Shown here one piece after another: positions 1 to 9,513 of a stretch of DNA of 64,000 nt. Within the stretch, counting starts at the first letter, position 1; each line of letters opens with the position of its first letter. Source of the stretch: Natronomonas salinimetallica (lineage in GTDB: Archaea; Halobacteriota; Halobacteria; Halobacteriales; Haloarculaceae); NCBI RefSeq assembly GCF_013839515.1, contig NZ_JACDNQ010000011.1:33373-97372 (forward strand), read 5' to 3'. Made by a program: the position numbers and the translations under genes. A model generated the notes under the pieces. The model searched no databases and was not told the origin of the DNA. It was given only the letters and a program-made list of their open reading frames with translations.

Positions 1-35
1 ACGCCTCTGGTAGGAATCTTCCGGTCGCCGGTGGC

Positions 36-1025
36 TCACCGATACCCGAGCGCCTCGAGTCGGTCCTCGACGTCTTCCTCGGAAGGCGATCGCTGCTCGA
101 CCGGCGGGTCGGCGCGGATCGCCGGCCGATCCGCGGACTCGACAACGAACCACGGCACCTGGACCAACTCGGGGAGGTAGACGCCGTAGGGGTGGCCGTA
201 CTTGCGCCGGGAGGGGATCGGCCGGAAGCGCTCGCCGACGAGGTTGCCGTGATCCGCCGACAGCACCGTCCGACCGGGGAGGGCGTCCGCCAACCCTCGG
301 GCGTGATCGAGGGCGATATCGAGGTTCTCTCGGTAGGCATCCCAGACCACCTCGACGTCGAGGTCGTCGCCGTTGCGCAGGCGTTGCCAGACGGAGTCGC
401 CCTCGACGGCCCCTCCGCCGTTGGGGCTACCGTTGGTGTCGGACGTGTCGGCCCGCCACCCCCGCGCGTCGATTCCCCGCCCCGTCTCGCCGATGAACGG
501 GTAGTGAGGCTGCATGAAGTGGACGATCAGCCGCTTGTCGGGAAACCGGTCGCGGGCCGACAGGGCCGCCTCGACGACGGTCTCGGGGCGGACCGTCTGC
601 AGGTCGTCGTCCCACTCGGCGAGCAGGTCGACCACGGCGTGAAACGTGCCGTCGTCGAGCCCCAACCGCGGCAGGTAGGGGTTCGTGTTGACGTACACCG
701 TGTCGTGGAACGTCCCGTCCCCGAAGTTGCGCTCGAGAAACTCCTCGCTCGTCGACCCGAGCGAGATCCGCGACTCCAGGTGGCACTCGCCCCCGACGCG
801 CCCGGCGACGGCGTCGGCGCGTTCGGCGAACATGTCGTACCGGCAGGCGTCCAGAAGGACGAGGGCGTCCCACTCCTCCGCGATCACGCGCGTTCCGGGA
901 CCGTATCGCGCGCGGAAAGCAAGGTTGTTGAGTTCGATCGGGACGTAGCCGAGCGTGGCCTTGGCCGTCTCCACCAGCCCCCGCGTCTCGTAGACGTGTT
1001 TCGCCCGCCGGAGGTGGTGTCGCAT
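36..1025 (-). CDS. Sulfatase-like (alkaline phosphatase superfamily) protein
   Basis: About 329 residues from an ATG at 1025. An in-frame upstream start near 1100 would add a 25-residue non-conserved-looking tail, so the internal MRHHLRR start is preferred. The segment ALVLLDACRYD resembles the metal-binding opening of alkaline phosphatase/sulfatase folds, and SADHGNLVGE near the C-terminus resembles the second metal site. HFMQPHYPFIG is typical of haloarchaeal sulfatase-like proteins found beside glycosylation genes. It is divergent to a flippase and near a GT2, so a role in modifying surface glycans is inferred. The substrate is unknown. It has no signal peptide and is probably cytoplasmic or membrane-associated. 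Confidence 0.75.
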   Translation of the reverse strand: MRHHLRRAKHVYETRGLVETAKATLGYVPIELNNLAFRARYGPGTRVIAEEWDALVLLDACRYDMFAERADAVAGRVGGECHLESRISLGSTSEEFLERNFGDGTFHDTVYVNTNPYLPRLGLDDGTFHAVVDLLAEWDDDLQTVRPETVVEAALSARDRFPDKRLIVHFMQPHYPFIGETGRGIDARGWRADTSDTNGSPNGGGAVEGDSVWQRLRNGDDLDVEVVWDAYRENLDIALDHARGLADALPGRTVLSADHGNLVGERFRPIPSRRKYGHPYGVYLPELVQVPWFVVESADRPAIRADPPVEQRSPSEEDVEDRLEALGYR

Positions 1026-1182
1026 ATGTGGGGGTTGCCCGGACGAACACAATAGCGCTGCGGTCGGTCGTCGGGGGTCGACGACGGGGGCGTCACCCAC
1101 GACGATTCCGCGACGGCTGCCCGCGGGATCGAAGCGTCTTTCAGCGCTGCTTGCGGACTCATTTTCGAACCCTTAGTCCGTC

Positions 1183-2634
1183 ATGAACCTGGGACAGACG
1201 TCGCTCGTGTACTTCCTCTCGCGATTGGCAGCGTCCGCCCTGGGGTTCGTGGCGACGGTGTACTTTGCCCGCCTGCTCGGCGCGGACGCCCTGGGGATCT
1301 ACTACCAGGTGGTCGCCTTGGTCTCTTGGCTCGCAATCTTCGGGCAGGTCGGTCTCTCGGGGGCGGTCTCGAAACGGGTCAGCGAGGGCGACGACCGAAA
1401 GCGATACGCCGCGGCGGCGGCGGTATCGATCGGCGGACTCTTTGCGGTCCTCGCCGTCGCGCTCGCGCTGTCTCGGTCGTACGTCGACGCCTACGTCGGC
1501 TACCCGGCAACGGGCTACGTCGTCGCCTTGCTGTTCGCCACGCTCGCGTGGTCGACCGTCGCGTCGCTTCTGAGCGGCCTCCACCGCGTCGGCACGCAGG
1601 GAGCCCTCCAGACGGTGAAGACGGGGGGACGGGGGCTCCTCCAGATCGGCACCCTCCTCGCCGGGTTCGAGCTCGCCGGTGTGTTCTTCGGCTACGTCGG
1701 CGGGTTCCTTGTCGCGACCGTCTTCGGCGCGGCCGTCGTCGCCCGCGAGCTTTCGGGGATCGCGATCCCCCGACGGCGTCACTTCCGGAGCCTCGTAGAG
1801 TACGCCAAGTTCGCCTGGCTCGGGCGGCTCCAATCGCGGCTGTTCAACTACACCGATGTCCTCGTATTGGGGGTTTTCGTTCCGTCATCGCTCGTGGGCA
1901 TCTACGCCGCCGCCTGGGGCATCGCGCAGTTTCTCATCCTCTTCGCCGGGGCGATCAGTTCGACGCTGTTCCCGGAGATGAGCCGCCTCTCGGCGGACGG
2001 GAGCCCCGAGGAGGTTCGTTCGCTCACCGAGGACGCTCTCGCCTACGCCGGATTGCTGTTGATTCCGGGGCTCGTCGGCGGGCTGATCGTCGGCGAGCGA
2101 CTGCTGGCGATTTACGGCGAGGCGTTCCGGCGGGGGACGACGATACTCGCCGTGTTGATCGTTGCGAATCTGCTCATGAGCTATCAGAACCAACTTCTCA
2201 ACACGCTCAACGCGATCGATCGTCCCGGTCGCTCCTTTCGGGTCAACGCCCTCTTCGTCGTCTCGAACGTGTCGTTGAACGTCGTCTTGATCTACCTGTA
2301 CGGCTGGCTCGGCGCGGCGGTCGCGACCGCGCTCTCGGTCGCGGTCAGCCTCGTCGTCGCCCACCGCTCGCTCGGTGCGATCGTCGACTTCGCGATCCCC
2401 TACGGCGAGATCGGCCGCCAGTGGCTCGCCGCGCTCGTGATGGGCGGGGTCGTCCTCGCCGGCCGCTGGGTCGAAGACACCTACCGCCTCCTCGGCCACA
2501 ACGTCGCCACCGTCGTCGCGTTGGTCGGCCTCGGTGCCGGCGTCTACTTTCTGGCCCTGCTCGCGCTCTCCGCGCGGTTTCGGGCGACCGTCGACCGGAA
2601 CCTCCCGGTCGAGGTGCCCCTCGTGTCGGGATGA
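1183..2634 (+). CDS. Polysaccharide/oligosaccharide flippase (Wzx-like)
   Basis: 483 residues made almost entirely of hydrophobic segments (about 12-14 membrane helices), beginning SLVYFLSRLAASALGF and with YFARLLGADALGIYY, the usual N-terminal signature of the polysaccharide-synthesis/MATE-like flippase family. Length is normal for the family. It would move lipid-linked oligosaccharides across the membrane for S-layer glycosylation or exopolysaccharide. Its neighbours are a sulfatase-like gene (divergent) and a GT2 gene (convergent), which supports a glycan locus. The substrate cannot be told from sequence. Confidence 0.88.
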   Translation: MNLGQTSLVYFLSRLAASALGFVATVYFARLLGADALGIYYQVVALVSWLAIFGQVGLSGAVSKRVSEGDDRKRYAAAAAVSIGGLFAVLAVALALSRSYVDAYVGYPATGYVVALLFATLAWSTVASLLSGLHRVGTQGALQTVKTGGRGLLQIGTLLAGFELAGVFFGYVGGFLVATVFGAAVVARELSGIAIPRRRHFRSLVEYAKFAWLGRLQSRLFNYTDVLVLGVFVPSSLVGIYAAAWGIAQFLILFAGAISSTLFPEMSRLSADGSPEEVRSLTEDALAYAGLLLIPGLVGGLIVGERLLAIYGEAFRRGTTILAVLIVANLLMSYQNQLLNTLNAIDRPGRSFRVNALFVVSNVSLNVVLIYLYGWLGAAVATALSVAVSLVVAHRSLGAIVDFAIPYGEIGRQWLAALVMGGVVLAGRWVEDTYRLLGHNVATVVALVGLGAGVYFLALLALSARFRATVDRNLPVEVPLVSG

Positions 2635-2675
2635 CGACCCCGTGCTCCGGCCCGCGGACGCCGGCGGGGGTCGGG

Positions 2676-3632
2676 TCACGCCTCCCGCAACACGTCACGC
2701 CGGAGCAGCCCGTAGACGTATCCAAGCCCGACCGCCCCCGTAAACGCGACCATCGCGCCGACCCGTTTGAGCTCCGGGACCGACGGCCCGAGGACGCCCG
2801 CCTCGAGCCGGGACGGGATGCGCTCCGTGAGCAGCCGTTTCAAGAACGCGCTCTCGTTGCCCTGGCTGCCGGGATACAGGATCGCCAGCACGCGCTTGGA
2901 AAAGCCCTGCCAGAAGGAACGAAACAGCAGCCACCGGAAGTCGCCGCGGTACGCAAAGAGCTTGTGGTGGACGACGGCGTCCTCCGTGTAGATGACGCCG
3001 TGGCCGTAGCGCTCCCGCAGCCGGATGCCGACCGGGGCCTCGTGGGCCTGGACGTGGCGATCGCCCTTCCGGCCGGTGTTCGGGTCGTAGCCGCCCACGG
3101 AGAGAAACGCCGAGCGTCGATACGAGACGTTCGACCCGTAGGTGTTTCGCACCTCCTCGCCGTCGGTGGCGAAGCCCCGCTCCGTACAGCCGACGAGCCA
3201 GTAGAACTCCTCGGGGAAGAACTCGGGCTTGGCCGTCTGCCAGTCGGGGGCGACGTATCCCCCGGCGGCGAGCGTGTCGGTCGTCTCGTAGACGTCGACC
3301 AGCCGCTCGACCCAGTCCGGTTCGGCGACGGCGTCGTCGTCGATGAACGCGACGACCGTCCCCGACGCCAGCCGTGCGCCCTCCGTCCGGCTGTAGGAGA
3401 TGCCGCGGTTCTCCTCGTTGCAGTGGAGAACGATGTCGCCGTCGAAGCCCGCGGCGGCGTCGCTGCCGGGGCCGAAGCGCTCCCGGACGTGCTCGAACAC
3501 CTCGTCGTTGCCGTCGACGACGAGAACGACCTCCAGCTCCTCGTGGGTCTGTGCGAGCACGCTCTCGACCGCCTCGATGAAGGGCTCGAGGCGGTCCATC
3601 GCGTACGTACAGACGACGACGGAGACGTCCAT
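2676..3632 (-). CDS. Family 2 glycosyltransferase (AglG/AglI-like)
   Basis: 318 residues. The N-terminus MDVSVVVCTYAMDR and the repeated VLAQTHEELEVVLVVDGN form a GT-A nucleotide-sugar fold. VAFIDDDAVAEPDWV supplies the DxD-type metal site. A hydrophobic segment near the C-terminus (AMVAFTGAVGLGYVYGLL) probably anchors it in the membrane. The family includes the Haloferax dolichol-phosphate glucuronosyltransferases AglG and AglI. The resemblance is by recall of the N-terminal motif, so sugar specificity is not claimed. It is convergent with the flippase, 41 bp apart. Confidence 0.85.
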   Translation of the reverse strand: MDVSVVVCTYAMDRLEPFIEAVESVLAQTHEELEVVLVVDGNDEVFEHVRERFGPGSDAAAGFDGDIVLHCNEENRGISYSRTEGARLASGTVVAFIDDDAVAEPDWVERLVDVYETTDTLAAGGYVAPDWQTAKPEFFPEEFYWLVGCTERGFATDGEEVRNTYGSNVSYRRSAFLSVGGYDPNTGRKGDRHVQAHEAPVGIRLRERYGHGVIYTEDAVVHHKLFAYRGDFRWLLFRSFWQGFSKRVLAILYPGSQGNESAFLKRLLTERIPSRLEAGVLGPSVPELKRVGAMVAFTGAVGLGYVYGLLRRDVLREA

Positions 3633-3708
3633 TACTCGACCGGTTCAACGCCGCCGGGAATAAGCATTCTGAACCCGAGAAGGGAGCCCCCGGCGGCGGT
3701 CTCGGCGG

Positions 3709-4041
3709 CTACCCGAGATCGAGTTCGCTCTCGCCGGCGAGGATCCGATAGCTTTCGAGCGTCCCGGCCATCGGTGGCGCGTCCTCGTCGTCCTTTCTCT
3801 GCGTGCCGTAGTCCATCCACCGGCCCCCGGAGTAGCTGTACATCTCGAAGGCATCGTCCGTCTCGATCACGATGTCCACGACGGGCGTCTCGGGGGCGTC
3901 CGCCGGGACCGTCGCCGACCGAACCGCGCTGTCGGCGTCCATCACCCACACGGCGAGTCCGTCCGCGCCGAGTCGGTCCGCGGCCTCCGCCTCGGAGAGC
4001 GGCCCGTCCGGCCAGCCGTCCGCGGGTTTCGGTTGTTCCAT
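3709..4041 (-). CDS. Conserved haloarchaeal protein of unknown function
   Basis: 110 residues, acidic, no membrane segment or signal. It begins MEQPKPADGWPDGP, and the centre reads as a small beta-rich domain (VVDIVIETDDAFEMYSYSGG). Codon use and acidity match the neighbouring genes, and the ATG lies 63 bp downstream of the end of the histidine kinase gene on the same strand, so it may be co-transcribed. I do not recognise the family. Confidence 0.7.
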   Translation of the reverse strand: MEQPKPADGWPDGPLSEAEAADRLGADGLAVWVMDADSAVRSATVPADAPETPVVDIVIETDDAFEMYSYSGGRWMDYGTQRKDDEDAPPMAGTLESYRILAGESELDLG

Positions 4042-4104
4042 ACGGGCGGTACGTTCCCCACGGACAAAGGCGTTCGTGGCGGCGGTCGCGTCCGGGCCGG
4101 ACGG

Positions 4105-7100
4105 CTACGCGATCGGCAACTCGACGACGAACACCGCCCCCTCGCGGTCGTCGCCCCCCGTGGAATCCCGTTCGCCCCCGTCTTCGACGCGGACCTCGCC
4201 GCCGTAGCGGCCGACGAGCGTCTCGACGAGATACAGCCCGAGCCCCGTTCCCTCGCTGTCGAGCCCCATCTCGCCCTGTTCGAAGATCCGCTCCCTTCGC
4301 GCCTCCGAGATCCCCGGCCCGTTGTCGGCGACCCGTACGGCCACGGCCTCGTCGCCGCAGGTCGCCGATACGACCACCTCGGGGACGTCCTTGTCGTTGT
4401 GCTGGATCGCGTTGGACAGCAGGTTCCGGAACACCGATTCCAACATATCGTCGGCACACACCGTGACGTCCGGAATCGACCCATCGACCCGCACTATCGC
4501 GTGCTCGTAGTTCGAGCGAACGTCGTCGATCTCGGCTTCGAGCACGGAACGAAGCGGCACCGGACGGTGCTCGGCGTCGGCCTGGAGCATCACCTGGGTT
4601 ACGTCCCGTGCGGTCGTGGTGATGCCGACCGCGTCACGGGCCGCTTCGAGTATCTGCTCGAGGTACGCCTCGCCGTCCGCGTCGACGTATGCCCCCAGCA
4701 TGTCGGCGTAGGCCAACACGAGCTGGAGGTCGTTGCGAATGTCGTGGCGGACGGCCTGGTTGAGCACTTCGAGGCTGTCGCGCTGTTCTTCGAGCCGTCT
4801 CTCGTACTCCTTGCGTTCGGTCACGTCACGGCCGTATCCGAGGACGACCGTCTCGCCGCTTTCCGGGAGTTCGTACGGGATCTTCGTCGTTTCGAGTATG
4901 CGGGTCTCGCCGTCGACGGTCGTCAGTTCCTCGGTGACGTTCATCGATTCGCCGGACTCGATGACCTCGATGTCGTCTTCGTGGAACGCTTCGGCCTCCT
5001 CGAGGTTCGGGATCACCGCCGACTCCGAGGCCCCCTCGATGGCTTCGGGCGTCGAGCCGTACGCCTCGGCGGTCGCCTCGTTCGCCAGCAGGTACTCGCC
5101 CTCGCGGTTCTTCAAGAAGAGCAGGTCCGGCACGAGGTCGATGATGTGTCGGAGTTCCTCTCGGGTCCGCTCGAGTACCCGCTCGTACTCCTTGCGCTCG
5201 GTCACGTCGATGTGGACGCCCACGGCACGGACCGGCTCACCGTTCCCGTCGCGGTCGACGATCCTGCCGACGTCCCGGATCCACTTCCAGTCGCCGTCGG
5301 CCGTCCGCATCCGGTGTTCGGTGTCGTAGTAGTCGGTCTCGCCTGCGATGTGTGCGTCGAGGGCCGCCTCGACATCGTCAACATCGTCGGGATGGACGCG
5401 TTTCTCCCAGGCGTCGAGGTGGGGCTCGATCTCATCGAGCGAGTAGCCAAGCATCTGCGCCCACTGTTCGTTGAATTCCATCTCGTCCGTGGTCATATCC
5501 CAGTCCCAGATACCCAGGTTCGCCCCCTCGACCGCGAGCTCGAGGCGCTCTTTGACCTCACGGAGCTCTCGCTCCCGTTCTTTTTGCTCCGTGATGTCGC
5601 GGACGACACAGACCAACGCCCCGTCCCCCACGCTCGTCAGCGACAGTTCCTGTGGAAACGTCGTTCCGTCCGCCCGGAGCCCGGTCGCCTCCCCCCGCCA
5701 TTCTCCGGTCTCCTCGAGTGCGGGCAGGGCCGTCGACTCCAGTCGCTCGATCTCGTCGTCGGTATAGAGCATCCGCCACGTGTTCCCGATCAGCGCGTCC
5801 GGGTCGTCGTATCCGTAGACCGCAGCGTGGGCCTGGTTCGCGTAGACGTAGTGGTTTCCCTCGTCGATGATCGCCATGCCGTCCATCGACGCCTCCATCG
5901 CCTCCGCCCGTTCGAGTACTTCCCTGGCCCGCTTGCGGTCCGTGATGTCGACGTAGAGCGCGTGGGTGCCGACGATCTCGCCGTCGTCGCTTCGACGCGG
6001 TGTCGCCTGGAGAAGCGTGACCAGCCGTTCGCCCTCCGCCGTGACGAACGCGCGTTCTTGGGGGGTGAACTCCCCCTCGAGCGCCCGTTCGTACCCGCCC
6101 TCGTCGAGCAGCCGCTGTACCGACTCGTCGGTGTACAGCTCCGCGAGCGGCCGGTTTCGAAGCTCCGAAGCGGCGTATCCGAGTGTTTCGGCGAACCGCC
6201 GGTTGCAGTCCTCGATGACCGGTTCGCCGCCCGACTCGCGCGTGAACGCCATCATCACCGGCGCGTCCTCGAACAGCTCGCGGTACTGCGATTCGTACCG
6301 CTGTTGGATGCGAATTCGGTGGTACGCGTGTGCGATGGTCTCGGCGAACTCCCCGAGCAACGACCGCTCGTCGGCGTCGAACGCCGCCGGACGGTCCGAA
6401 TAGACGTTCAATACCCCATGGAAGGATCCGTCGTATTCGATCGGCACGGCGGCGCTGGAGCGATACCCCCGTTCGAGCGCGTCCTCACGCCACGGACCGT
6501 ATGCGGGGTTTTCGGCGATGTGTTGGACCACCTGGATCGAGCGCGTCTTGACCGCCTTCCCGGTCGGTCCCTGCCCGGTCGCGCTGTCGTCGACGGTGAT
6601 CTCGACCTCGTCGAGATAGTCGGAATCCCGCCCGGCCGACGCCCGCGGCCGTATCCGATCGCGGTCGGTGTCGACGGTCCCGATCCACGCGAACACGTAG
6701 GGATCGGCTTCGGCAAGCCGCTCGCAGACCCTGGTTTCGACCTCCTCGCGGGTCCTCGCCCGGACGAGGTCGGATTGGATGTCCCTGACGAGGTCGGCGA
6801 CGCGCTCGTACTCACTCGCCTGTCGCGTCTCGCTCGCGGCGACGATCCGCTGTGCGAGTGCTTCGAAATGGGCGGCCGAATCGTCCCTTCGCACGTAATC
6901 CGTGGCGTTCTCGGAGATCGCTTCGGATGCGACCGCCTCCGAACCGTCCCCCGTGTACAGAATAAACGGCACATCGGGCCGCCGGTCTCGGACCTCCGAC
7001 AGAAGCGCCAGCCCGTCTATGCCGGACTCCCCGTGGTCCGAGAGCACACAGTCGACCGGCTGGCGGCGCAGGTGTTCGAGCGCGTCCTCGGCCGTCGCGA

Positions 7101-7206
7101 CCGGCGTGACGTCGAGTCGGTCGTCCGCCCGTTGGAGCTTCTCGACCGTCTCTGCCCCAGTGCCGGATCCGTCGTCGACGGTTAGTACCTGGATCCGATC
7201 CGCCAT
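4105..7206 (-). CDS. Hybrid sensor histidine kinase: REC-GAF-PAS(x4)-kinase
   Basis: 1033 residues. An N-terminal receiver domain (1-120) has the phospho-acceptor Asp57 in CVLSDHGE. A GAF domain (about 130-290) follows, then four PAS/PAC units (about 305-815, each ending in a DITDRK or DVTERKEYE linker). The kinase core has H-box RHDIRNDL with His at about 821, N-box NLLSNAIQHN, G1 DNGPGI and G2 GTGLGLYLVE. There are no membrane helices, so it senses something cytoplasmic, for example redox, light or a ligand through PAS/GAF. A receiver in front of a bacterio-opsin-activator-like PAS chain is common in haloarchaea. It is divergent to the gene at 7293. Confidence 0.93.
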   Translation of the reverse strand: MADRIQVLTVDDGSGTGAETVEKLQRADDRLDVTPVATAEDALEHLRRQPVDCVLSDHGESGIDGLALLSEVRDRRPDVPFILYTGDGSEAVASEAISENATDYVRRDDSAAHFEALAQRIVAASETRQASEYERVADLVRDIQSDLVRARTREEVETRVCERLAEADPYVFAWIGTVDTDRDRIRPRASAGRDSDYLDEVEITVDDSATGQGPTGKAVKTRSIQVVQHIAENPAYGPWREDALERGYRSSAAVPIEYDGSFHGVLNVYSDRPAAFDADERSLLGEFAETIAHAYHRIRIQQRYESQYRELFEDAPVMMAFTRESGGEPVIEDCNRRFAETLGYAASELRNRPLAELYTDESVQRLLDEGGYERALEGEFTPQERAFVTAEGERLVTLLQATPRRSDDGEIVGTHALYVDITDRKRAREVLERAEAMEASMDGMAIIDEGNHYVYANQAHAAVYGYDDPDALIGNTWRMLYTDDEIERLESTALPALEETGEWRGEATGLRADGTTFPQELSLTSVGDGALVCVVRDITEQKERERELREVKERLELAVEGANLGIWDWDMTTDEMEFNEQWAQMLGYSLDEIEPHLDAWEKRVHPDDVDDVEAALDAHIAGETDYYDTEHRMRTADGDWKWIRDVGRIVDRDGNGEPVRAVGVHIDVTERKEYERVLERTREELRHIIDLVPDLLFLKNREGEYLLANEATAEAYGSTPEAIEGASESAVIPNLEEAEAFHEDDIEVIESGESMNVTEELTTVDGETRILETTKIPYELPESGETVVLGYGRDVTERKEYERRLEEQRDSLEVLNQAVRHDIRNDLQLVLAYADMLGAYVDADGEAYLEQILEAARDAVGITTTARDVTQVMLQADAEHRPVPLRSVLEAEIDDVRSNYEHAIVRVDGSIPDVTVCADDMLESVFRNLLSNAIQHNDKDVPEVVVSATCGDEAVAVRVADNGPGISEARRERIFEQGEMGLDSEGTGLGLYLVETLVGRYGGEVRVEDGGERDSTGGDDREGAVFVVELPIA

Positions 7207-7262
7207 TACCTCGTGGTGACACGAGAAATTGATGAGTCTTTTGATGCGGTACTGCCGGTTAG

Positions 7263-7270
7263 TATTTTAC
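7263..7270 (+). promoter_or_regulatory. TATA-like box, leaderless promoter
   Basis: TATTTTAC centred about 27 bp upstream of the GTG at 7293. This is the spacing expected for a leaderless haloarchaeal transcript and supports the GTG start. Confidence 0.5.
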
Positions 7271-7292
7271 CCTCCGCCCCGGAGAGGCGGAC

Positions 7293-7730
7293 GTGCAGGA
7301 GTACGAGCGCAAACAGCTCCTCGAACGGATCGGTCGGGAGGGATCGACGCTCGGCGTCGACATCCCCGAGCGGATCGAGATCCAGGGCGAGGAGATACGT
7401 CTCCGGGAGTTCGTCTTCGAAATCAAGCGCCGGGAGACGGTCCCGCCGGGCGAACGCGACCGCGTCGAGCGGGCCAAACGCAACCTGCGGCGCGAACGCC
7501 TCGAACGAAAGGAACTGATCGAGGCCGGCGAGATCGACTTCGAGGCGGGTGAACGGGCCGCCGGCGTCATCATCGGTATCGACCGGGCCCTGGAGGCCCT
7601 CGAGACCCTCGGCTCCGAAAGCGTCGCCCGGGAGGCCGAGCGGAGCGAAACCGCGGACACGAAACGCTGGATGGACTTCCTCAAGAAGGCGCTCGGACAG
7701 GACGACGGGCCGGAGGTGCGGGGACGGTGA
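7293..7730 (+). CDS. DUF5788-like haloarchaeal protein
   Basis: 145 residues from a GTG start supported by the TATA-like box 27 bp upstream. The protein is highly charged and helical (YERKQLLERIGREG, FVFEIKRRETVPPGERDRVERAKRNLRRERLERKEL), predicted mainly coiled or helical, with no membrane segment. The pattern matches what I recall of the haloarchaea-wide family DUF5788. It lies 40 bp upstream of polX on the same strand, so a link to DNA metabolism is possible but only by position. Confidence 0.75.
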   Translation: MQEYERKQLLERIGREGSTLGVDIPERIEIQGEEIRLREFVFEIKRRETVPPGERDRVERAKRNLRRERLERKELIEAGEIDFEAGERAAGVIIGIDRALEALETLGSESVAREAERSETADTKRWMDFLKKALGQDDGPEVRGR

Positions 7731-7770
7731 TCCGGGACCCGCGGACGGACGCGACGAGCGGGGGACGCCG

Positions 7771-9513
7771 ATGAACCACAATGCCGCCGTCGCCGACCGA
7801 CTGGAGGAGATGGCGGCTCACCTCGAGGCGCGCGACGTCGAGTACAAACCGAACGCCTACCGCCGGGCGGCCGATAGCGTCCGAAGCAACGCCGTCTCCG
7901 TCGACCGCCTCCACGCCGAGGGCGGCGAGGACGCCATCGCCGAGATCGACGACGTCGGCGAGGCGATCGCCGCGAAGACGGCGGAGTACGTCGAGACCGG
8001 AACGATCGGGGAACTCGAAGAGCTCCGCGAGGGCCTCCCCGTCGAGATGGACGCCCTGACGGCCGTCGAGGGCATTGGTCCCAAGACCGTCGCCTCGCTG
8101 TACGACGCCCTCGGCATCGAGACCCTGGACGACCTCGAGGCGGCCGCCGAGGCCGGGGAGATCCGGACGGTGAAGGGCTTCGGCGCGAAGACGGAGTCGA
8201 ACATCCTCGAAAACATCCCCTTCGCCAGGGAGGCCAGGGCCCGGAGCCTGCTCGGGGACGCCCGCCCCGTCGCCGATCGTCTCGTCGCCTTCTTCGAGAG
8301 CCACGACGCGGTCGAAGCCGTCGAGACGGCCGGGTCGATCCGGCGGTGGCGGCCGACGATCGGCGACGTCGACGTGTTGGTGGCCAGCGAGGCGGGCGAA
8401 CGCGTCGTCGACCTGTTCGCCTCCTGGGAAGGGGCCGACTCGGTGATCGAAGCCGGGAGCAACAAGGCCTCGGTCCGCGCCGAGGGCGAACGCGTCGACC
8501 TCCGCGTCGTGGTCCCGGGGGAGTTCGGCGCGGCCCTGCAGTACTTTACGGGCAGCAAAGACCACAACGTCGCGCTCAGGAACCGCGCGATCGGGATGGG
8601 GCTGAAGGTCAACGAGTACGGCGTCTTCGACGTCTCCGGGGTCGACGATCCCGACGGCGGCCAACGCGTCGGCGACCGGGTCGCGGGCGAAACCGAGGCG
8701 GACGTCTACGACGCCGTCGGGCTGTCGTTCGTCCCACCGGACCTGCGCGAGGACCGCGGCGAGATCGAACGGGCGGCCGAGGACGCCCTCCCGACACTCG
8801 TGGAGACGGCCGACGTCCGCGGGGACCTCCACCTCCATACGACCGCCTCCGACGGCTCGGCGACGGTCGAGGAGATGGTCGAGGCCGCCGCGGAGTACGG
8901 CCACGAGTACGTCTCCGTCGCCGATCACGCCACCGGGCCGGGGATGGTCGGCGGCGTCGGGCTGGACGACGACGGGCTGTTGGCCCACGCGGACGCGATC
9001 CGGGCGGCCGACGACGACGCGTCGATCGACGTCCTCGCCGGGGTCGAGGCGAACGTCGGATCGGACGGCTCGATCAGCGTCGGCGATGACGTCCTCGACG
9101 CGCTCGATTGCGTGGTCGCCTCGCCGCACAGCGCCCTCGACGGCGACGGCACCGACCGACTCGTCGCCGCGGCCGAACACCCCGCGGTCGATATCCTCGG
9201 CCATCCGACCGGCCGGCTGTTGAACCAGCGCCCCGGCCACGACGTCGACATCGAGCGGCTCGCGGCCGCGGCGGCGGCGCACGGAACGGCCCTGGAGATC
9301 AACGCCGACCCCCGGCGGCTGGACCTCGGGTCGAGACGGGTCAAGGCCGCGATCGAGGCCGGTGCGACGGTCGTGATAAACACCGACGCGCACGGGACGG
9401 GCGCCTACGCGAACGCGCGTTTCGGCGTCCACACCGCCCGTCGCGGGTGGGCGGAACCGGCCGACGTGTTGAACTGCCGGGACGCGGCGGGCGTTCGGGC
9501 GTTTCTCGGATGA
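7771..9513 (+). CDS. polX: DNA polymerase X family protein with PHP domain
   Basis: 580 residues. The N-terminal helical/HhH region (AVEGIGPKTVASLYDALGI) is followed by the Pol beta-type nucleotidyltransferase core with TAGSIRRWRPTIGDVDVLV (metal-binding DxD). The C-terminal PHP phosphoesterase domain starts at about residue 352 with DLHLHTTASDG and continues through SVADHATG and INTDAHG. This is the PolX-PHP architecture of bacteria and archaea, which combines gap-filling polymerase with 3'-5' exonuclease or AP-endonuclease activity for base-excision repair. Its stop overlaps the start of the Mut7-C gene (ATGA), so the two are co-transcribed. Confidence 0.93.
   Translation: MNHNAAVADRLEEMAAHLEARDVEYKPNAYRRAADSVRSNAVSVDRLHAEGGEDAIAEIDDVGEAIAAKTAEYVETGTIGELEELREGLPVEMDALTAVEGIGPKTVASLYDALGIETLDDLEAAAEAGEIRTVKGFGAKTESNILENIPFAREARARSLLGDARPVADRLVAFFESHDAVEAVETAGSIRRWRPTIGDVDVLVASEAGERVVDLFASWEGADSVIEAGSNKASVRAEGERVDLRVVVPGEFGAALQYFTGSKDHNVALRNRAIGMGLKVNEYGVFDVSGVDDPDGGQRVGDRVAGETEADVYDAVGLSFVPPDLREDRGEIERAAEDALPTLVETADVRGDLHLHTTASDGSATVEEMVEAAAEYGHEYVSVADHATGPGMVGGVGLDDDGLLAHADAIRAADDDASIDVLAGVEANVGSDGSISVGDDVLDALDCVVASPHSALDGDGTDRLVAAAEHPAVDILGHPTGRLLNQRPGHDVDIERLAAAAAAHGTALEINADPRRLDLGSRRVKAAIEAGATVVINTDAHGTGAYANARFGVHTARRGWAEPADVLNCRDAAGVRAFLG

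Noticed and set aside
192..1055. Long open frame antisense to the sulfatase-like gene
   Set aside because: High-GC antisense frame. The sense gene has recognisable motifs, and the antisense product lacks any domain.
1326..4466. A 1046-codon open frame on the plus strand
   Set aside because: It overlaps four well-supported genes in another frame or strand and is Arg/Pro-rich, the usual pattern of shadow frames in such DNA.
4033..7185. A 1050-codon antisense frame to the histidine kinase
   Set aside because: The kinase has all its motifs in order; the antisense reading has no domain and extends only because stop codons are rare.
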